Source of the DNA: Volvox africanus
Lineage: Eukaryota; Chlorophyta; Chlorophyceae; Chlamydomonadales; Volvocaceae
DNA length: 64,000 nt
Direction: 5' to 3'
Assembly (NCBI GenBank): GCA_030268105.1
Contig: BSDZ01000045.1
Location: forward strand, 62,001-126,000
A model generated the notes under the pieces. That model did not search any database, had not been told where the DNA came from, and was given only the letters and a program-made list of their open reading frames with translations. The translations under genes were made by a program, and so were the position numbers. Positions 45,980 to 57,500 of the stretch are shown here, piece after piece. Position 1 is the first letter of the stretch; the number at the start of each line of letters is the position of its first letter.

Positions 45980-48900
45980 TCATTGGGCTTGTGTGGCACG
46001 TTTGCGGGCTTCTTCGAGCAGAGGCTTCATGTCCTGCAAGAAGTTGTGTGCCGGTTCCCATGAGTTGTGCTCACTGGTATACCCTGTCCACTTGACCAAG
46101 TACTCGTGTACTGTCCGCTTACGTCGGTGTCGGCCCACACGACGTGCGCGATAATCTAACACCCACTCCACATCGTAAAACTTCTGTTTACCAGCGATCC
46201 AGGTCGCGGGAACTGGTTCAATCGCTGCGGGGGCGTTAGCAGGCTCAGGGACGGGTTCCGTACCACGATCAGGACGGACAAGCGATACATGAAACGTGGG
46301 GTGAATGGTCATATCAGCGGGAAATGCAAGCTCCACAGCCACATTCCCAACCATGCGCACGACAGGATACGGGCCAATCCAGCGGGGTAAGAGTTTTCGG
46401 GATCCGTCAGCCAAGGTACGCAAGTTCTTGGTGCTTAGCAACACGAGTTGCCCTTCCGAAAACGTCACATCCTGCTTGGATTTGTTGTAGTATTCCGTCG
46501 TTCGTTGCTGCGCCGCGTCCAAACACGACTTCGCGTCTGTGATTCGGGACATAAAAGACTTGGCAAAGATCTTAGCATCAGGCACGTTCACTTCCAACTC
46601 ACGCCACACGGGTAGCGCGGGATGAAATCCTTAGTTGAGAAAGAACGGACTTTTGCCTGTAGAGCGGTTAACAGCGTTGTTAAGCGCGAATTCTGCCGCA
46701 GTCAAATACGTATCCCAAACGAGGGGTGTGCGACCAGCATAATTGCGCAACATATCACCCAACGTGCGATTCATGCATTCGGTTTGACCATCGGTCTGCG
46801 GGTGGTACGCTGTGCTCAAGTTGACGCGCATGCCAACTAGCTTGCAGAGCGCTTCCCAAAACTTAGACGTGAACTGCCCACTGCGGTCCAAGATCACGTT
46901 TTTGGGAACACCATGTAACCGAACCACATTATCAAAAAACAAACGTGCCGTTTGCTCAGCCGTGCAGGATGATGTGCATGGTGCTAGGTGAACCATCTTA
47001 GTCAGACGATCGACTATTACGAACACCGCATCATATCCCCCCTCAGTTTTGGGCAGCACGACTACGAAGTCCATGGAAACACATTCCCAAGGCGCATCCG
47101 GGACAGGCAACGGTTGCAACAACCCATGGCCCTTACCGGACAAAGCCTTATTGCGCTGGCACAGACTGCATGTCTGGACGAAGTTCGCCGCATCGTTAGC
47201 CAAACGAGGCCACCAAAAGGAACGTTGCACCAACTCGACCAACCGCTTGCTACCAGGGTGTCCTGCTAACGGGTCCTCGTGGAACCGCACAAGGATGTCG
47301 TAGCGTAGCGCGTCATCGTTCGGAACGACGATTTGCGTAGCTGCACCCTCCGTCCGTAGCCAAAGGCCATTCTGCTTGTGAAGGTTTTCTACATTAGCCA
47401 GCTCCGAGAACCAGGCGTCTGCGTTGTAGGCAACCTTCAACCACTCCGCGAGGTCCGTCGCGATCTGCACCTCCTCGTTATGCGGTCGCACGACGGGCGC
47501 TGCTAAAATTGCAGCGTGTAGCGACGGATGTCGACTGAGAGCATCAGCAATATTAAGTTTACCGGAAATATACTCCCAGGTGCAGTCGAACCTAGCTAGG
47601 TATTCCATCCACCTAGCCTGACGGCGGTTCAACGTCGGAACGCTTTACAAAAACGTTAGGGGCTTGTGGTCAGTCTTTAAAGTAAATGGGCGTCCCTCGA
47701 GGTAACAGCGCCATTCCTTTAAAGCATGCAGCACTGCCAGAAGCTCCTGTTCCCCGGTGGTGTAGCGAATCTCCGCACCAGAAAACTTCTTACTCGTGAA
47801 GGTGATCGGTCGCCCTTCCTGTAACAATACAGCGCCGCTTCCAAATACTGAGGCATCAGACACCACCTCAACACGAAACGGCAACGAGTAGTCAGGGAAT
47901 GCAAGGGTGACATCTTCGGCAACGGTTCGCTTGAGCTCAAATGCCCGCTGGCATTGCGACGTCCACGACTCGAGCGAAACGAAAACGCCTTTGCGAGTTA
48001 AGTTAGTAAGCGGGGCCGCAATGATGGAATATTTTTCAATGAACTTTTGGAAATAATTGGTCAAGCCAAGGAACTTACGCAGCTCCGTGAGGTTCTGAGG
48101 CGCGGGCCAATCACGAACCACGGCGACCTTCCCCCGCGGGTCCATCTTCACACCGGTGGCCGACACAATGTGGCCCAAATATTCCACCTGAGGCTGCGCC
48201 CAAAAGCATTTGGCGCGTTTAGCAAACAATTGCTCCCGCTTCATCACGTCGAGCATGAGCCGAAGGTGCTCCAAGTGCTCCTTGCGCGTCTTAGAATAAA
48301 CCAAGATGTCATCCAGGTAGCAAACAACGAACCTGTCGATAAACGGCCTAAACATTCGGTCCATGACCGCCTGAAACGTCGCAGGGGCATTAGTCAAACC
48401 AAACGATAGGACCGTATACTCAAAGTGACCAAAGGGCGTCCGAAAAGCGGTTTTCGGGATATCAGAGGCAGCGATGCGAATCTGATTGTAGCCCTGTTGT
48501 AAGTCAATTGAGGAAAAATAAGCCGAGCCCTTCAGCTTATCCAACAGGTCGTCAACGCGTGGCAAAGGGTAGCGATTTTTCACCGTATTCGCATTCAACC
48601 CCCGATAATCGATGCACATGCGCAAGGTCCCATCCTTCTTACCGACAAACAAAATCGGTGCAGAATACGGATATGTGCTGGGGCGTATCATACCCTTTGC
48701 GAGCAAATCCGTCACCTGGCGCTTCACCTCGTCCAGCTCCAATGGACTCAACCTGTACATTGGCCGGGCCACAGGCTGCGCTCCAGGCATGAGAGGGATT
48801 GTGTGATCAACAGGACGCATAGGTGGTAGGCCAGGGATATCTTTGAAGACGTCCTCATACTGTGACAGTAGGGCCTCAACCTCAGGATCCACAGAAATCT

Positions 48901-50042
48901 GCGCGGTGGTGGCACTACAGCCCACCCGTGGCCTCAAAAGCAGTCCGTGGGCACCCTTCCGTAACAACCAGACAGCTTCCTTACGCCCGACTAGGCTCTG
49001 GTTCGATTCGCACGGCCATTGCGGTCACGGCGAAATTAACCATAGGCACCGCCTCAGCTTTGCCCCCCTCTGGTGTGACATGTTCGAACGACAGGAAAGG
49101 TACCTTAATCGACAGAGTACCCTTGCACATATGCAGGGTTGCGGTCTCCATGTCGATGCGCGTGCGGTACTGTCGTAATGTCGACGACCCCATTATGTAC
49201 GGTGCAGTCTCTGCCAAGCCCTGCAGCACGTACCGCCGGGTCACAACACGCAAAGGGCCTATCGATAGGCTAAGGGTAATCCTGCCCACGATGGGATGCT
49301 TACCCCCGTCGGCGAGGGTAACCTGTGGACAATCAGACGACTCTGGGGTCAACCCCAGCGCATTCACCTCTGCGACAGAGATGAAGTCGTCGCTGGCACC
49401 TGTGTCAACGAGTGCCTTCAGAGTACGGCCATTCAAACCGATCTGAACCACCGGGAGACGGTTATCTACGAGCGACCGCCCAGCAGATAACGTCAGTGCA
49501 CTTAGGGCGGGTCCGTAACTTACAGAACCCTCATCAGGAGCTTCGTACCAAACGTCAACCGAGTAGGATGTCTCTGGCCACGGGGCCAGCGTACCCTCCC
49601 GATCCACACCGTTAAACAAAATGGTGCCCGGCTCGAACCAGTGGACACGCCACATACCCCTTAACGATGCCTCTGCCTTGCGCCGACAGAAAGCAGGGAG
49701 TAATACACATGCGGCGGTGCCTGGATATTGACGCCTACATCTCCTGTATACGGCCAACTGTTCCGACATCTCACGCAGAGACGAGGGGATGAACAAAACC
49801 ACGTGGTTTGACAGATCGATAGACGACAGGGGACGGCACGGTGTAAACAAATTACACAACGGATTGAAGCAGAGAAGTCCCGTGCGTCCGTCAAGCGTGA
49901 TGCGTCGCGCAATGACTCGCTCGTTGTGTCCAAGTACGCAAGGCAGCAATGCCTTCATGGCTGGCCGTAAGGATGACCACCGACCACGTGTTAGTTCAGA
50001 AATCCCGGGCGGTGCCCCCTCCACAGGAACCCGGGCAAGCCC
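45980..50042 (-). pseudogene. pol: family A copy 2 pol
   Basis: The pol frame follows gag across an in-frame UAG (50,043-50,045). It keeps protease (LVDTGASDDFIS near 49,400), RT ([11 protein letters not shown] near 48,315), RNase H, HHCC finger, DDE core, GPY/F module (WIGPYPVVRMV) and a chromodomain (HEYLVKWTGYTSEHNSWEP near 46,070) with its conserved Trp. Lesions are a frameshift near 48,970-48,990, TAA at 47,645-47,647 replacing Gln, and TAA at 46,631-46,633 before the GPY/F part. It is not translatable as one polyprotein. Confidence 0.85.
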
Positions 50043-51270
50043 CTATTTTGGCTGAGGTACAAACGGCGGCAGCAACGGGCAATCCTTGGTAGGATGGCTC
50101 TCCACGCACCGTAGACAAACATTGGCCGTTTTCCAATGCTCAAACTCGGAACGATTGCAATTCCATTTTGGCACAAACGAGTCATCCGTGCGAGTCCGCT
50201 TCACATTGGGGTCAGAGCGCTGTGCGGCTGCCGTCGACGGCGCACCACCACGCTTCCTGCTCTTAGCTGGGTCCGAGCTCGGACCTGTTCCTCCTGACCC
50301 ATGGACACCTGAGCTAGCGCCCCCGCGCGCCTTGCGTTGCCGGTTGCTGCGTAGCGTCGCGGCAGTAGGCGCGGGGCGGGTAGCTCCAAGTTCCTGGTCC
50401 AGAGCTACAGCTTTCCCAAGCGGATCCTGCACTTGCACGGTATTTGCACGAGGGGCAGACTTGACTTCTTCCTCACCGGCAAGGAGTCGTATCTCCGTAC
50501 CCTTAGCAAATGCGACCAAGGCATCGTACGACTTGAACGGCACCCCAGACAAGTCAGTAGCGCACCATTTAGCCAAAAGTTTTGTCAGGCCTCGCTTAAA
50601 CACGCTCGTTCTCAGTGAGGTCAGCAATGGGAGTCACAAGTGCTTCGAAGCGTGACTAGTACGCAGGTACATTTTCGCCCCGACGCATGTGGTAGCTACC
50701 GGCCGCCAAAACCTTACGAGCCTCCACATCACGTGCTTGCACCTCAGTAGCGAACCGTGCGAGCAGAGCGGCGATCAACTCGTCAAAAGTATATTCAATC
50801 CGGGCGTTGGTCCATTCGCGATACCAGTCCTTCGCTGAGCCCTCGAGGGTGTTACCAACGAAGAGACACCTGATACCATCATTATCGCCACCATCGACAG
50901 CCTGGAGATACTTTTTAGCGTCACGCACGTACGCACGAGTTGCATCGGCTATGGTAGGACCTGGTGTCTTTTCACCCAGCGAGATATTAAGCCTAGGAAC
51001 GGGAATTGTCAATCTCATCACCTCAGGAATGGCAGCGTGCCCTTGCGATTGAGGTAATGGTAGAACCCGTGGTCCAGCAGTATTATCCATATTCGTATTA
51101 ACTGCTGAATGCGGCACAATTAAGTGAGCAGGGGTCTGAAGGAAAAGGGGCTCTTGAGTGGCTCGCGTGCCAACAGTCTCAAGACCTCTATCCGGAGCTC
51201 TAGCAGCCACAACAAATTCGGGTTGGCTAGCTAAGCTAGTGAGTGGCGTATCGTTGCGTTCCGCGGACAT
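50043..51270 (-). pseudogene. gag: family A copy 2 gag
   Basis: It matches the intact gag of copy 3. Breaks are a TAG at 50,656-50,658 (a Gln codon in copy 3) and a small deletion near 50,605 that shifts the frame. The zinc knuckle CLRCVESHPTKDC is preserved and the frame ends at the same UAG as the other copies. An upstream 84-codon frame (51,236-51,490) overlaps its start, as in copies 1 and 3. Confidence 0.8.
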
Positions 51271-51723
51271 GGAACACGAAGCAATACCCTAGGTTTGTGT
51301 AATGGAAGCCGACTTCTATCGCAAAGGCAAGAGTACAAAACGATTCGGTGAGCCTACCGACAGTACTCTTGAGGAGATTTAGCAAAGTCAGCAAGTACTT
51401 GCCCAGCTGAGTCCTGATCTCCGTAGTTTTGGCGATGAGAGTCGCCAACTGGTCCGGACGAAAGCCGGTCTCAGTCGTCACGGCAAGCAATGCCGGAGCG
51501 CTGAGATTACCTGTGACTCAGAGCGTACACTTACACAACAAGTGCAGCAATCTAGACAAAAGCAATTAAACAATTACAAACTGGAAGCAGCGGCGTCCAA
51601 AACGGCGCGGCCTAGGTCTTCGGCGGTCCTCGTGGTTCATCGCTGGAACTCGCCATAGAGAGAACCTACTTCCGATTCGACACAAAGAGACAGTTAGGCA
51701 ACGAACCTGTCTCGATACCAATT

Positions 51724-52011
51724 TGTTGTACCTCTCCTTCGTGTTTGCTCATAAATATCTGCGCGTCTGAAGGCTTTCGACACCGATGCGCGAGCACTTG
51801 CAAGTACAGCAAGGCAAGCGAGAGCAAACAGAGACAGCGGAAGACTTCAAGACAAGAAGAGATATAACTTACAGTCTTACAGATCGAAGCGATGCAATGG
51901 ACAAAATCGCCGTCAGCGCCGGAAGCAAGCAGTCATCACGCGGCGATGATAAGCAAAGTTCAGGCTTAGCTCGGGCTAAGTAGAATAGCGATTAGCAGTA
52001 ATAGTGTTGAA
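51724..52011 (-). repeat. family A copy 2 5' LTR, inner part
   Basis: This is the 3'-terminal portion of the LTR (minus orientation). It ends at TTGAA, where copy 3 is inserted. The remainder continues at 59,456-60,005 after the duplicated TTGAA. Confidence 0.88.
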
Positions 52012-52835
52012 TGTTGTGCTACGGTTAGTTTCCCGCCGATGCGTAGGTCGATGTGATCCTACAAGGCAAAGTGCTATTGTGATGAACGCATTGCATATGA
52101 ATGAATCTGCATGATATAAATGTATTCGTGTACATTTATATATGAATTTGGCATGTTGTCATTACCCATCGCGACATCGCATCATGGCAAATCCGCCTAG
52201 CATGCATGAAAGCCCGAAGCATTGAAGTGCGCATTATGCTCGTGCTACGAAACGATAAGTAATATTATCTGATATAATATTACTTCATTACAGCACACGT
52301 TGAGAGCGCCGCACTCGTCGCGACACATGCCCTGCAACCGGATATCGTTATCCGGACCCTTGCATCATGCGAATGCCGGAAAGGCTTATACGTTGTTATG
52401 CGTAGACATCGCCTATATGCAGTAGGATTGTCACATCTAGGATCGGCCTCCTAATGTGAATCGTACGGCATTGCGATACTGCGAGTATAACAGATGCGAG
52501 GACGGCTAAGCAAGACAAGACATTCGATACCGGAGAACACTCGTGTGTTCTATATTTCTATTGCTTTACGCTATTCTACTTAGCCCGAGCTAAGCCTGAA
52601 CTTCGCTAATCACCGCCGCGTGATGATTGCTTGCTTCCGGCGCTGACGGCGATTTCGTCCATTGCATCGTTCCGATCTGTAAGACTGTAAGTTATATCTC
52701 TCTTCGTCTTGAAGTCTTCCGCTGTCTCTGTTTGCTCTCGCTTGCCTTGCTGTACTTGCAAGTGCTCGCACATCGGTGTCGAAAGTCTCCAGACGTGCAG
52801 ATACTTATGAGCAAACGCGAACGAGAGGTACAACA
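52012..52835 (+). repeat. 5' LTR of copy 3
   Basis: TGTTGTGCTACGG...GGTACAACA, with terminal TGTTG/CAACA. It includes a TA-rich perfect hairpin (AAGTAATATTAT, 5-base loop, ATAATATTACTT) near 52,256-52,284 and the palindrome CCGGATATCGTTATCCGG at 52,338-52,355. The promoter of the element should lie here, but no clear TATA box position can be chosen. Confidence 0.95.
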
Positions 52836-52838
52836 AAT

Positions 52839-52853
52839 TGGTATCGAGACAGG
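52839..52853 (+). promoter_or_regulatory. primer-binding site of copy 3
   Basis: TGGTATCGAGACAGG begins three bases after the LTR. It starts with TGG, the complement of a tRNA CCA end. It resembles the initiator-Met site TGGTATCAGAGC with one base missing. The identical sequence is present in copies 1 and 2, so it is not a chance mutation. Confidence 0.75.
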
Positions 52854-52902
52854 TTCGTTGCCTAACTGCCTCTCTTTGTCTAATCGGAAGTAGGTTCTTT
52901 CT

Positions 52903-53336
52903 ATGGCGAGTTCCAGCGATGAACCACGAGGACCGCAAGATACTTTTGCCAAAGACCTAGGCCGCGCCGTTTTGGACGCCGCCGCTTCCGGTTTGTAATT
53001 GTTTAATTGCTTTTGCTTAGATTGCTGCACTTGTTGTGTAAGTGTACGCTCTGAGTCGCAGGTAATCTCAGTGCACCGGCATTGCTTGCCGCGGCGACTG
53101 AGACCGGCTTTCGTCCGGACCATTTGGCGACTCTCATCGCCCAAACTACGGAGATCAGGACTCAGCTGGGCAAGTACTTGCTGAGTTTACTGAATCTTCT
53201 CAAGAGTACTGTCGGTAGGCTCACCGAATTATTTTGTACTCTTGCCTTTGTGATAGAAGTCGGCTTCTATTACGCAAACCTAGGGTATCGTTTCATGCTC
53301 CATGTCCGCAGAACACGACGATACGCCGCACACTAG
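52903..53336 (+). CDS. upstream reading frame of family A, probably two exons
   Basis: An ATG at 52,903 opens 30 codons and part of the next, and stops at TAA (52,996-52,998) if unspliced. A GT-AG intron of 77 bases (52,995-53,071; GTAATTG...CTCAG) would remove the stop and join it in phase to a frame running to 53,336, giving about 118 residues. The second part is conserved in copies 1 and 2. It contains TETGFRPDHLATLIAQTTEI and a Leu-rich stretch (YLLSLLNLLKSTVGRL), then an aromatic segment. It overlaps gag by 35 bases in a different frame. Splicing would also remove nothing from gag. I recognise no family. Copies 1 and 2 keep the intron borders but have broken first exons. Confidence 0.45.
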
Positions 53337-54507
53337 CCTAGCTAGCCAACCCGATTTTGTTGTGGCTGCTAGAGCACCGGATAGAGGTCTTGAGACTGTT
53401 GGCGCGCAAGCCACTCAAGAGCCCCTTTTCCTTCAGACCCCTGCTCACTTAATTGTGCCGCATTCAGCAGTGAACACGAATATGGACAACACTGCTGGAC
53501 CAAGGGTTCTGCCATTACCTCAAGCTCGAGGGCATGATGACATCCCTGAGGTGATGAGATTGTCGATTCCCGTTCCTAGGCTCAATATTTCGCTGACCGA
53601 CAAGACACCAGGGCATAGCATAGCCGATGCAACTCGTGCGTACGTGCGTGACGCTAAAAAGTATCTCCAGGCTGTTCATGGTGGCGATAATGACGGTATC
53701 AGGTGTCTCTTCGTTGGTAACACCCTCGAGGGCTCAGCGAAGGACTGGTATCGCAATTGGACCAACGCCCGGGGCAACTATACTTTTGACGAGTTGGTCG
53801 CCGCTTTGCTCGCACGATTCGCTACTGAGGTTCAAGCGCGCGATGTGGAAGCTCGTAAGGTTTTGGCAGCCGGTAGCTACCACATGCGTCGGGATGAAAA
53901 TGTACCTGCGTACCAGTCACGCTTCGAAGCACTTGTGACTCCCATTGCTGACCTCACTGAATCCGAGCGTGTCTTTTGGTTTAGGCGAGGCCTGACGAAA
54001 CTTTTGGCTAAATGGTGCGCTACTGACTTGGTTGGAGCACAGATCAAGTCGTATGATGCTTTGGTCGCTTTTGCTAAGGGCACGGAGATACGACTCCTTG
54101 CCGGTGAGGAAGAAGTCAAGTCTGCCCCTCGTGCAAATGCCGTAGCTCTTGACCAGGACTTCGGAGCGACCCGCCCCACGCCTATTGCCGCGACGCGACG
54201 CAGCAACCGGCAACGCCAGGCGCGCGGGGGCGCTAGCTCGGGTGTCCGTGGGTCAGGAGGAGCAGGTCCGAGCTCGGACCCGGCTAAAAACAGGAAGCGT
54301 GGTGGTGCGCCGTCGACGGCAGCCGCACAGCGTTCCGACCCCAATGCAAAGCGGACTCGCACGGACGACACGTATATGCCAAAATGGAATTGCAATCGTT
54401 CCGAATTCGAGCGTTGGAAATTGGCCAACGTTTGTCTACGGTGTGCGGAGAGCCATTCCACGAAGGATTGCCCTCTAATGCCGCCGTTTGTACCTCAGCC
54501 AAAATAG
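53302..54507 (+). CDS. gag: gag of family A, copy 3
   Basis: The structural polyprotein forms the virus-like particle and binds element RNA. The frame of 401 codons starts at ATG 53,302 and has a variable N-terminus. The central capsid-like domain (about residues 95-240) has FVGNTLEGSAKDWYR and YQSRFEALVTPIADL, as in Ty3/gypsy retrotransposon gag domains. A basic Gly/Ser/Arg-rich linker follows. At the end is one zinc knuckle CLRCAESHSTKDC (54,433-54,471) spaced C-X2-C-X3-H-X4-C, one residue short of the usual CCHC. The stop is UAG at 54,505-54,507, and the same frame continues openly into pol. Confidence 0.88.
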   Translation: MSAEHDDTPHTSLASQPDFVVAARAPDRGLETVGAQATQEPLFLQTPAHLIVPHSAVNTNMDNTAGPRVLPLPQARGHDDIPEVMRLSIPVPRLNISLTDKTPGHSIADATRAYVRDAKKYLQAVHGGDNDGIRCLFVGNTLEGSAKDWYRNWTNARGNYTFDELVAALLARFATEVQARDVEARKVLAAGSYHMRRDENVPAYQSRFEALVTPIADLTESERVFWFRRGLTKLLAKWCATDLVGAQIKSYDALVAFAKGTEIRLLAGEEEVKSAPRANAVALDQDFGATRPTPIAATRRSNRQRQARGGASSGVRGSGGAGPSSDPAKNRKRGGAPSTAAAQRSDPNAKRTRTDDTYMPKWNCNRSEFERWKLANVCLRCAESHSTKDCPLMPPFVPQPK

Positions 54508-54546
54508 GGGCTTGCCCGGGTTCCTGCGGAGGGGGCACCACCTGGG
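54505..54546 (+). promoter_or_regulatory. candidate gag-pol stop-codon readthrough signal
   Basis: UAG is followed in the same frame by open pol sequence. Seven bases after UAG the hexamer CCCGGG (54,515-54,520) can pair with CCTGGG (54,541-54,546), using one G-U pair, across a 20-base loop. In copies 1 and 2 the second strand is CCCGGG, so pairing is kept. The UAG, spacer and hairpin are present in all three copies. The layout is like the murine leukaemia virus type of readthrough, where a structure lies about eight bases after UAG. Confidence 0.55.
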
Positions 54547-57500
54547 ATTTCTGAACTAACGCGTGGTCGGTGGTCATCCTTACGGCCAGCCGTTAAGGCA
54601 TTGTTGCCTTGTGTACTTGGACACATCGAGCGAGTCATTGCACGACGCATCACGCTTGACGGACGCACGGGACTTCTCTGCTTCGACCCGTTGTGTAATT
54701 TGTTTACACCTCGCCGTCCCCTGTCGTCTATCGATCTGTCTAACCACGTGGTTTTGTTCATCCCCTCGTCTCTGCGTGAGATGTCGGAACAGTTGGCCAT
54801 ATACAGGAGGTGTAGGCGTCAATATCCAGGCACCGCCGCATGTGTTTTACTCCCCGCTTTCTGTCGGCGCAAGGCAGAGGCATCGTTAAGGGGTATGCGG
54901 CATGTCCACCGGTTCGAGCCGGGCACCGTTTTGTTTAATGGTGTGGATCGGGAGGGTACGCTGGCTCCGTGGCCAAGCACATCCTACTCGGTTGACGTTT
55001 GGTACGAAGCTCCTGATGGGGGTGCCGTTGGTTACGGACCCGCCTTAAGTGCACTGACGTTGTCTGCTGGGCAGTCACTCGTAGATAACCGTGTCCCTGT
55101 GGTTCAGATCGGTTTGAATGGCCGTACTCTGAAGGCACTTGTTGACACCGGTGCCAGCGACGACTTCATCTCTGTCGCAGAGGTGAATGCGCTGGGGTTG
55201 TCCCCAGAGTCGTCTGATTGTCCACAGGTTACCCTTGCTGACGGGGGTAAGCATCCCATCGTGGGCAGGATTACCCTTAGCCTATCGATAGGCCCTTTGC
55301 GTGTTGTGACCCGGCGGTACGTGCTGCAGGGCTTAGCAGAGACTGCACCGTACATAATGGGGTCGTCGACATTATGGCAGTACCGCGCGCGCATCGACAT
55401 GGAGACCGCAACCCTGCATATGTGCAAGGGTACTCTGTCGATTAAGGTACCTTTCCTGTCGTTCGAACATGTCACACCAAAGGAGGGCGAAACTGAGGCG
55501 GTGCCTATGGTTAATTTCGCCGTGACCGCAATGGCCGCGCGAATCGAACCAGAGCTAGTCGGGCGTAAGGAGGCCGTCCGTTTGTTACGGAAGGGTGCCC
55601 ACGGACTGCTTTTAAGGCCGCGGGTGAGCTGTAGTGCCACCACCGCGCAGATTTCTGCGGATCCTGAGGTTGAGGCCCTACTGTCGCAGTATGAGGACGT
55701 CTTTAAAGATATCCCTGGCCTACCACCTATGCGTCCTGTTGATCACACAATCCCTCTCGTGCCTGGAGCGCAGCCTGTGGCCCGGCCAATGTACAGGTTG
55801 AGTCCATTGGAGCTGGACGAGGTGAAGCGCCAGGTGACGGATTTGCTCGCAAAGGGTATGATACGCCCCAGCACATCCCCGTATTCTGCACCGATTTTGT
55901 TTGTCGGTAAGAAGGATGGGACCTTGCGCATGTGCATTGATTACCGGGGGTTAAATGTGAATACGGTGAAAAATCGCTACCCTTTGCCACGCGTTGACGA
56001 CCTGTTGGATAAGCTGAAGGGCTCGGCTTATTTTTCCTCAATTGACTTACAACAGGGCTACAATCAGATTCGCATCGCTGCCTCTGATATCCCGAAAACC
56101 GCTTTTCGGACGCCCTTCGGTCACTTTGAGTATACGGTCCTATCGTTTGGTTTGACTAATGCCCCTGCGACGTTTCAGGCGGTTATGGACCGAATGTTTA
56201 GGCCGTTTATCGAGAGGTTCGTTGTTTGCTACCTGGATGACATCTTGGTATATTCTAAGACGCGCGAGGAGCACTTGGAGCATCTTCGGCTCGTGCTTGA
56301 CGTGATGAGGCAGGAGCAATTGTTTGCTAAACGCGCCAAATGCTTTTGGGCGCAGCCTCAGGTGGAATATTTGGGCCACATTGTGTCGGCCACCGGTGTG
56401 AAGATGGACCCGCGGAAGGTCGCCGTGGTTCGCGATTGGCCCGTGCCTCAGAACCTCACGGAGCTGCATAAGTTCCTTGGCTTGACCAATTATTTCCGAA
56501 AGTTCATTGAAAAATATTCCATCATTGCGGCCCTGCTTACTAACTTAACTCGCAAAGGCGTTTTCGTTTCGCTCGAGTCGTGGACGTCGCAATGCCAGCG
56601 GGCATTCAAAGAGCTCAAACGAATCGTTGCCAAAGATGTCACCCTTGCATTCCCTGATTACTCGTTGCCATTTCGTGTTGAGGTGGTGTCTGATACCTCA
56701 ATATTTGGGAGCGGCGCTGTATTGTTACAGGAAGGGCGACCGATCGCCTTCACGAGTAAGAAGTTTTCTGGTGCGGAGATTCGCTACACCACCGGGGAAC
56801 AGGAGCTTCTGGCTGTGCTGCATGCTTTAAAGGAATGGCGCTGTTACCTTGAGGGACGCCCGTTTACTTTAAAGACTGACCACAAGCCCCTAACGTTTTT
56901 GCAAAGCGTTCCGACGTTGAACCGCCGTCAGGCTAGGTGGATGGAATACCTAGCTAGGTTCGACTGCACCTGGGAGTATATTTCTGGTAAATTGAATATT
57001 GCCGATGCTCTCAGTCGACATCCGTCGCTACACACTGCAATTTTGGCAGCGCCCGTCGTGCGGCCGCATAACGAGGAGGTACCGATCGCGACGGACCTCG
57101 CGGAGCGGTTGAAGGTTGCCTACAACGCAGACGCCTGGTTCTCGGAGCTGGCTAATGTAGAAAACCTTCGCAAGCAGAATGGCCTTTGGCTACGGACGGA
57201 GGGTGCAGCTACGCAAATTGTCGTTCCGAACGATGACGCGCTACACTACGACATCCTTGCGCGGTTCCACGAGGACCCGTTAGCAGGACACCCTGGTAGC
57301 AAGCGATTGATCGACTTGGTGCAACGTTCCTTTTGGTGGCCTCGTTTGGCTAAGGATGCGGCGAACTTCGTCCAGACATGCAGTCTGTGCCAGCGCAATA
57401 AGGCTTTGTCCGGTAAGGGCCATGGGTTGTTGCAACCGTTGCCTGTCCCGGATGCGCCTTGGGAAAGTGTTTCCATGGACTTCGTAGTCGTGCTGCCCAA

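Larger units (their letters stand above)
45921..51723 (-). mobile_element. Ty3/gypsy chromovirus family A, copy 2, internal region
   Basis: A minus-strand, nearly full-length but decayed internal region. From the right it holds the primer-binding site (CCTGTCTCGATACCA at about 51,706), upstream frame, gag, UAG, pol to chromodomain, and polypurine tract. Its right LTR is 51,724-52,011 plus 59,456-60,005, interrupted by copy 3. The outer flank beyond 60,005 is a copia element. Confidence 0.88.
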
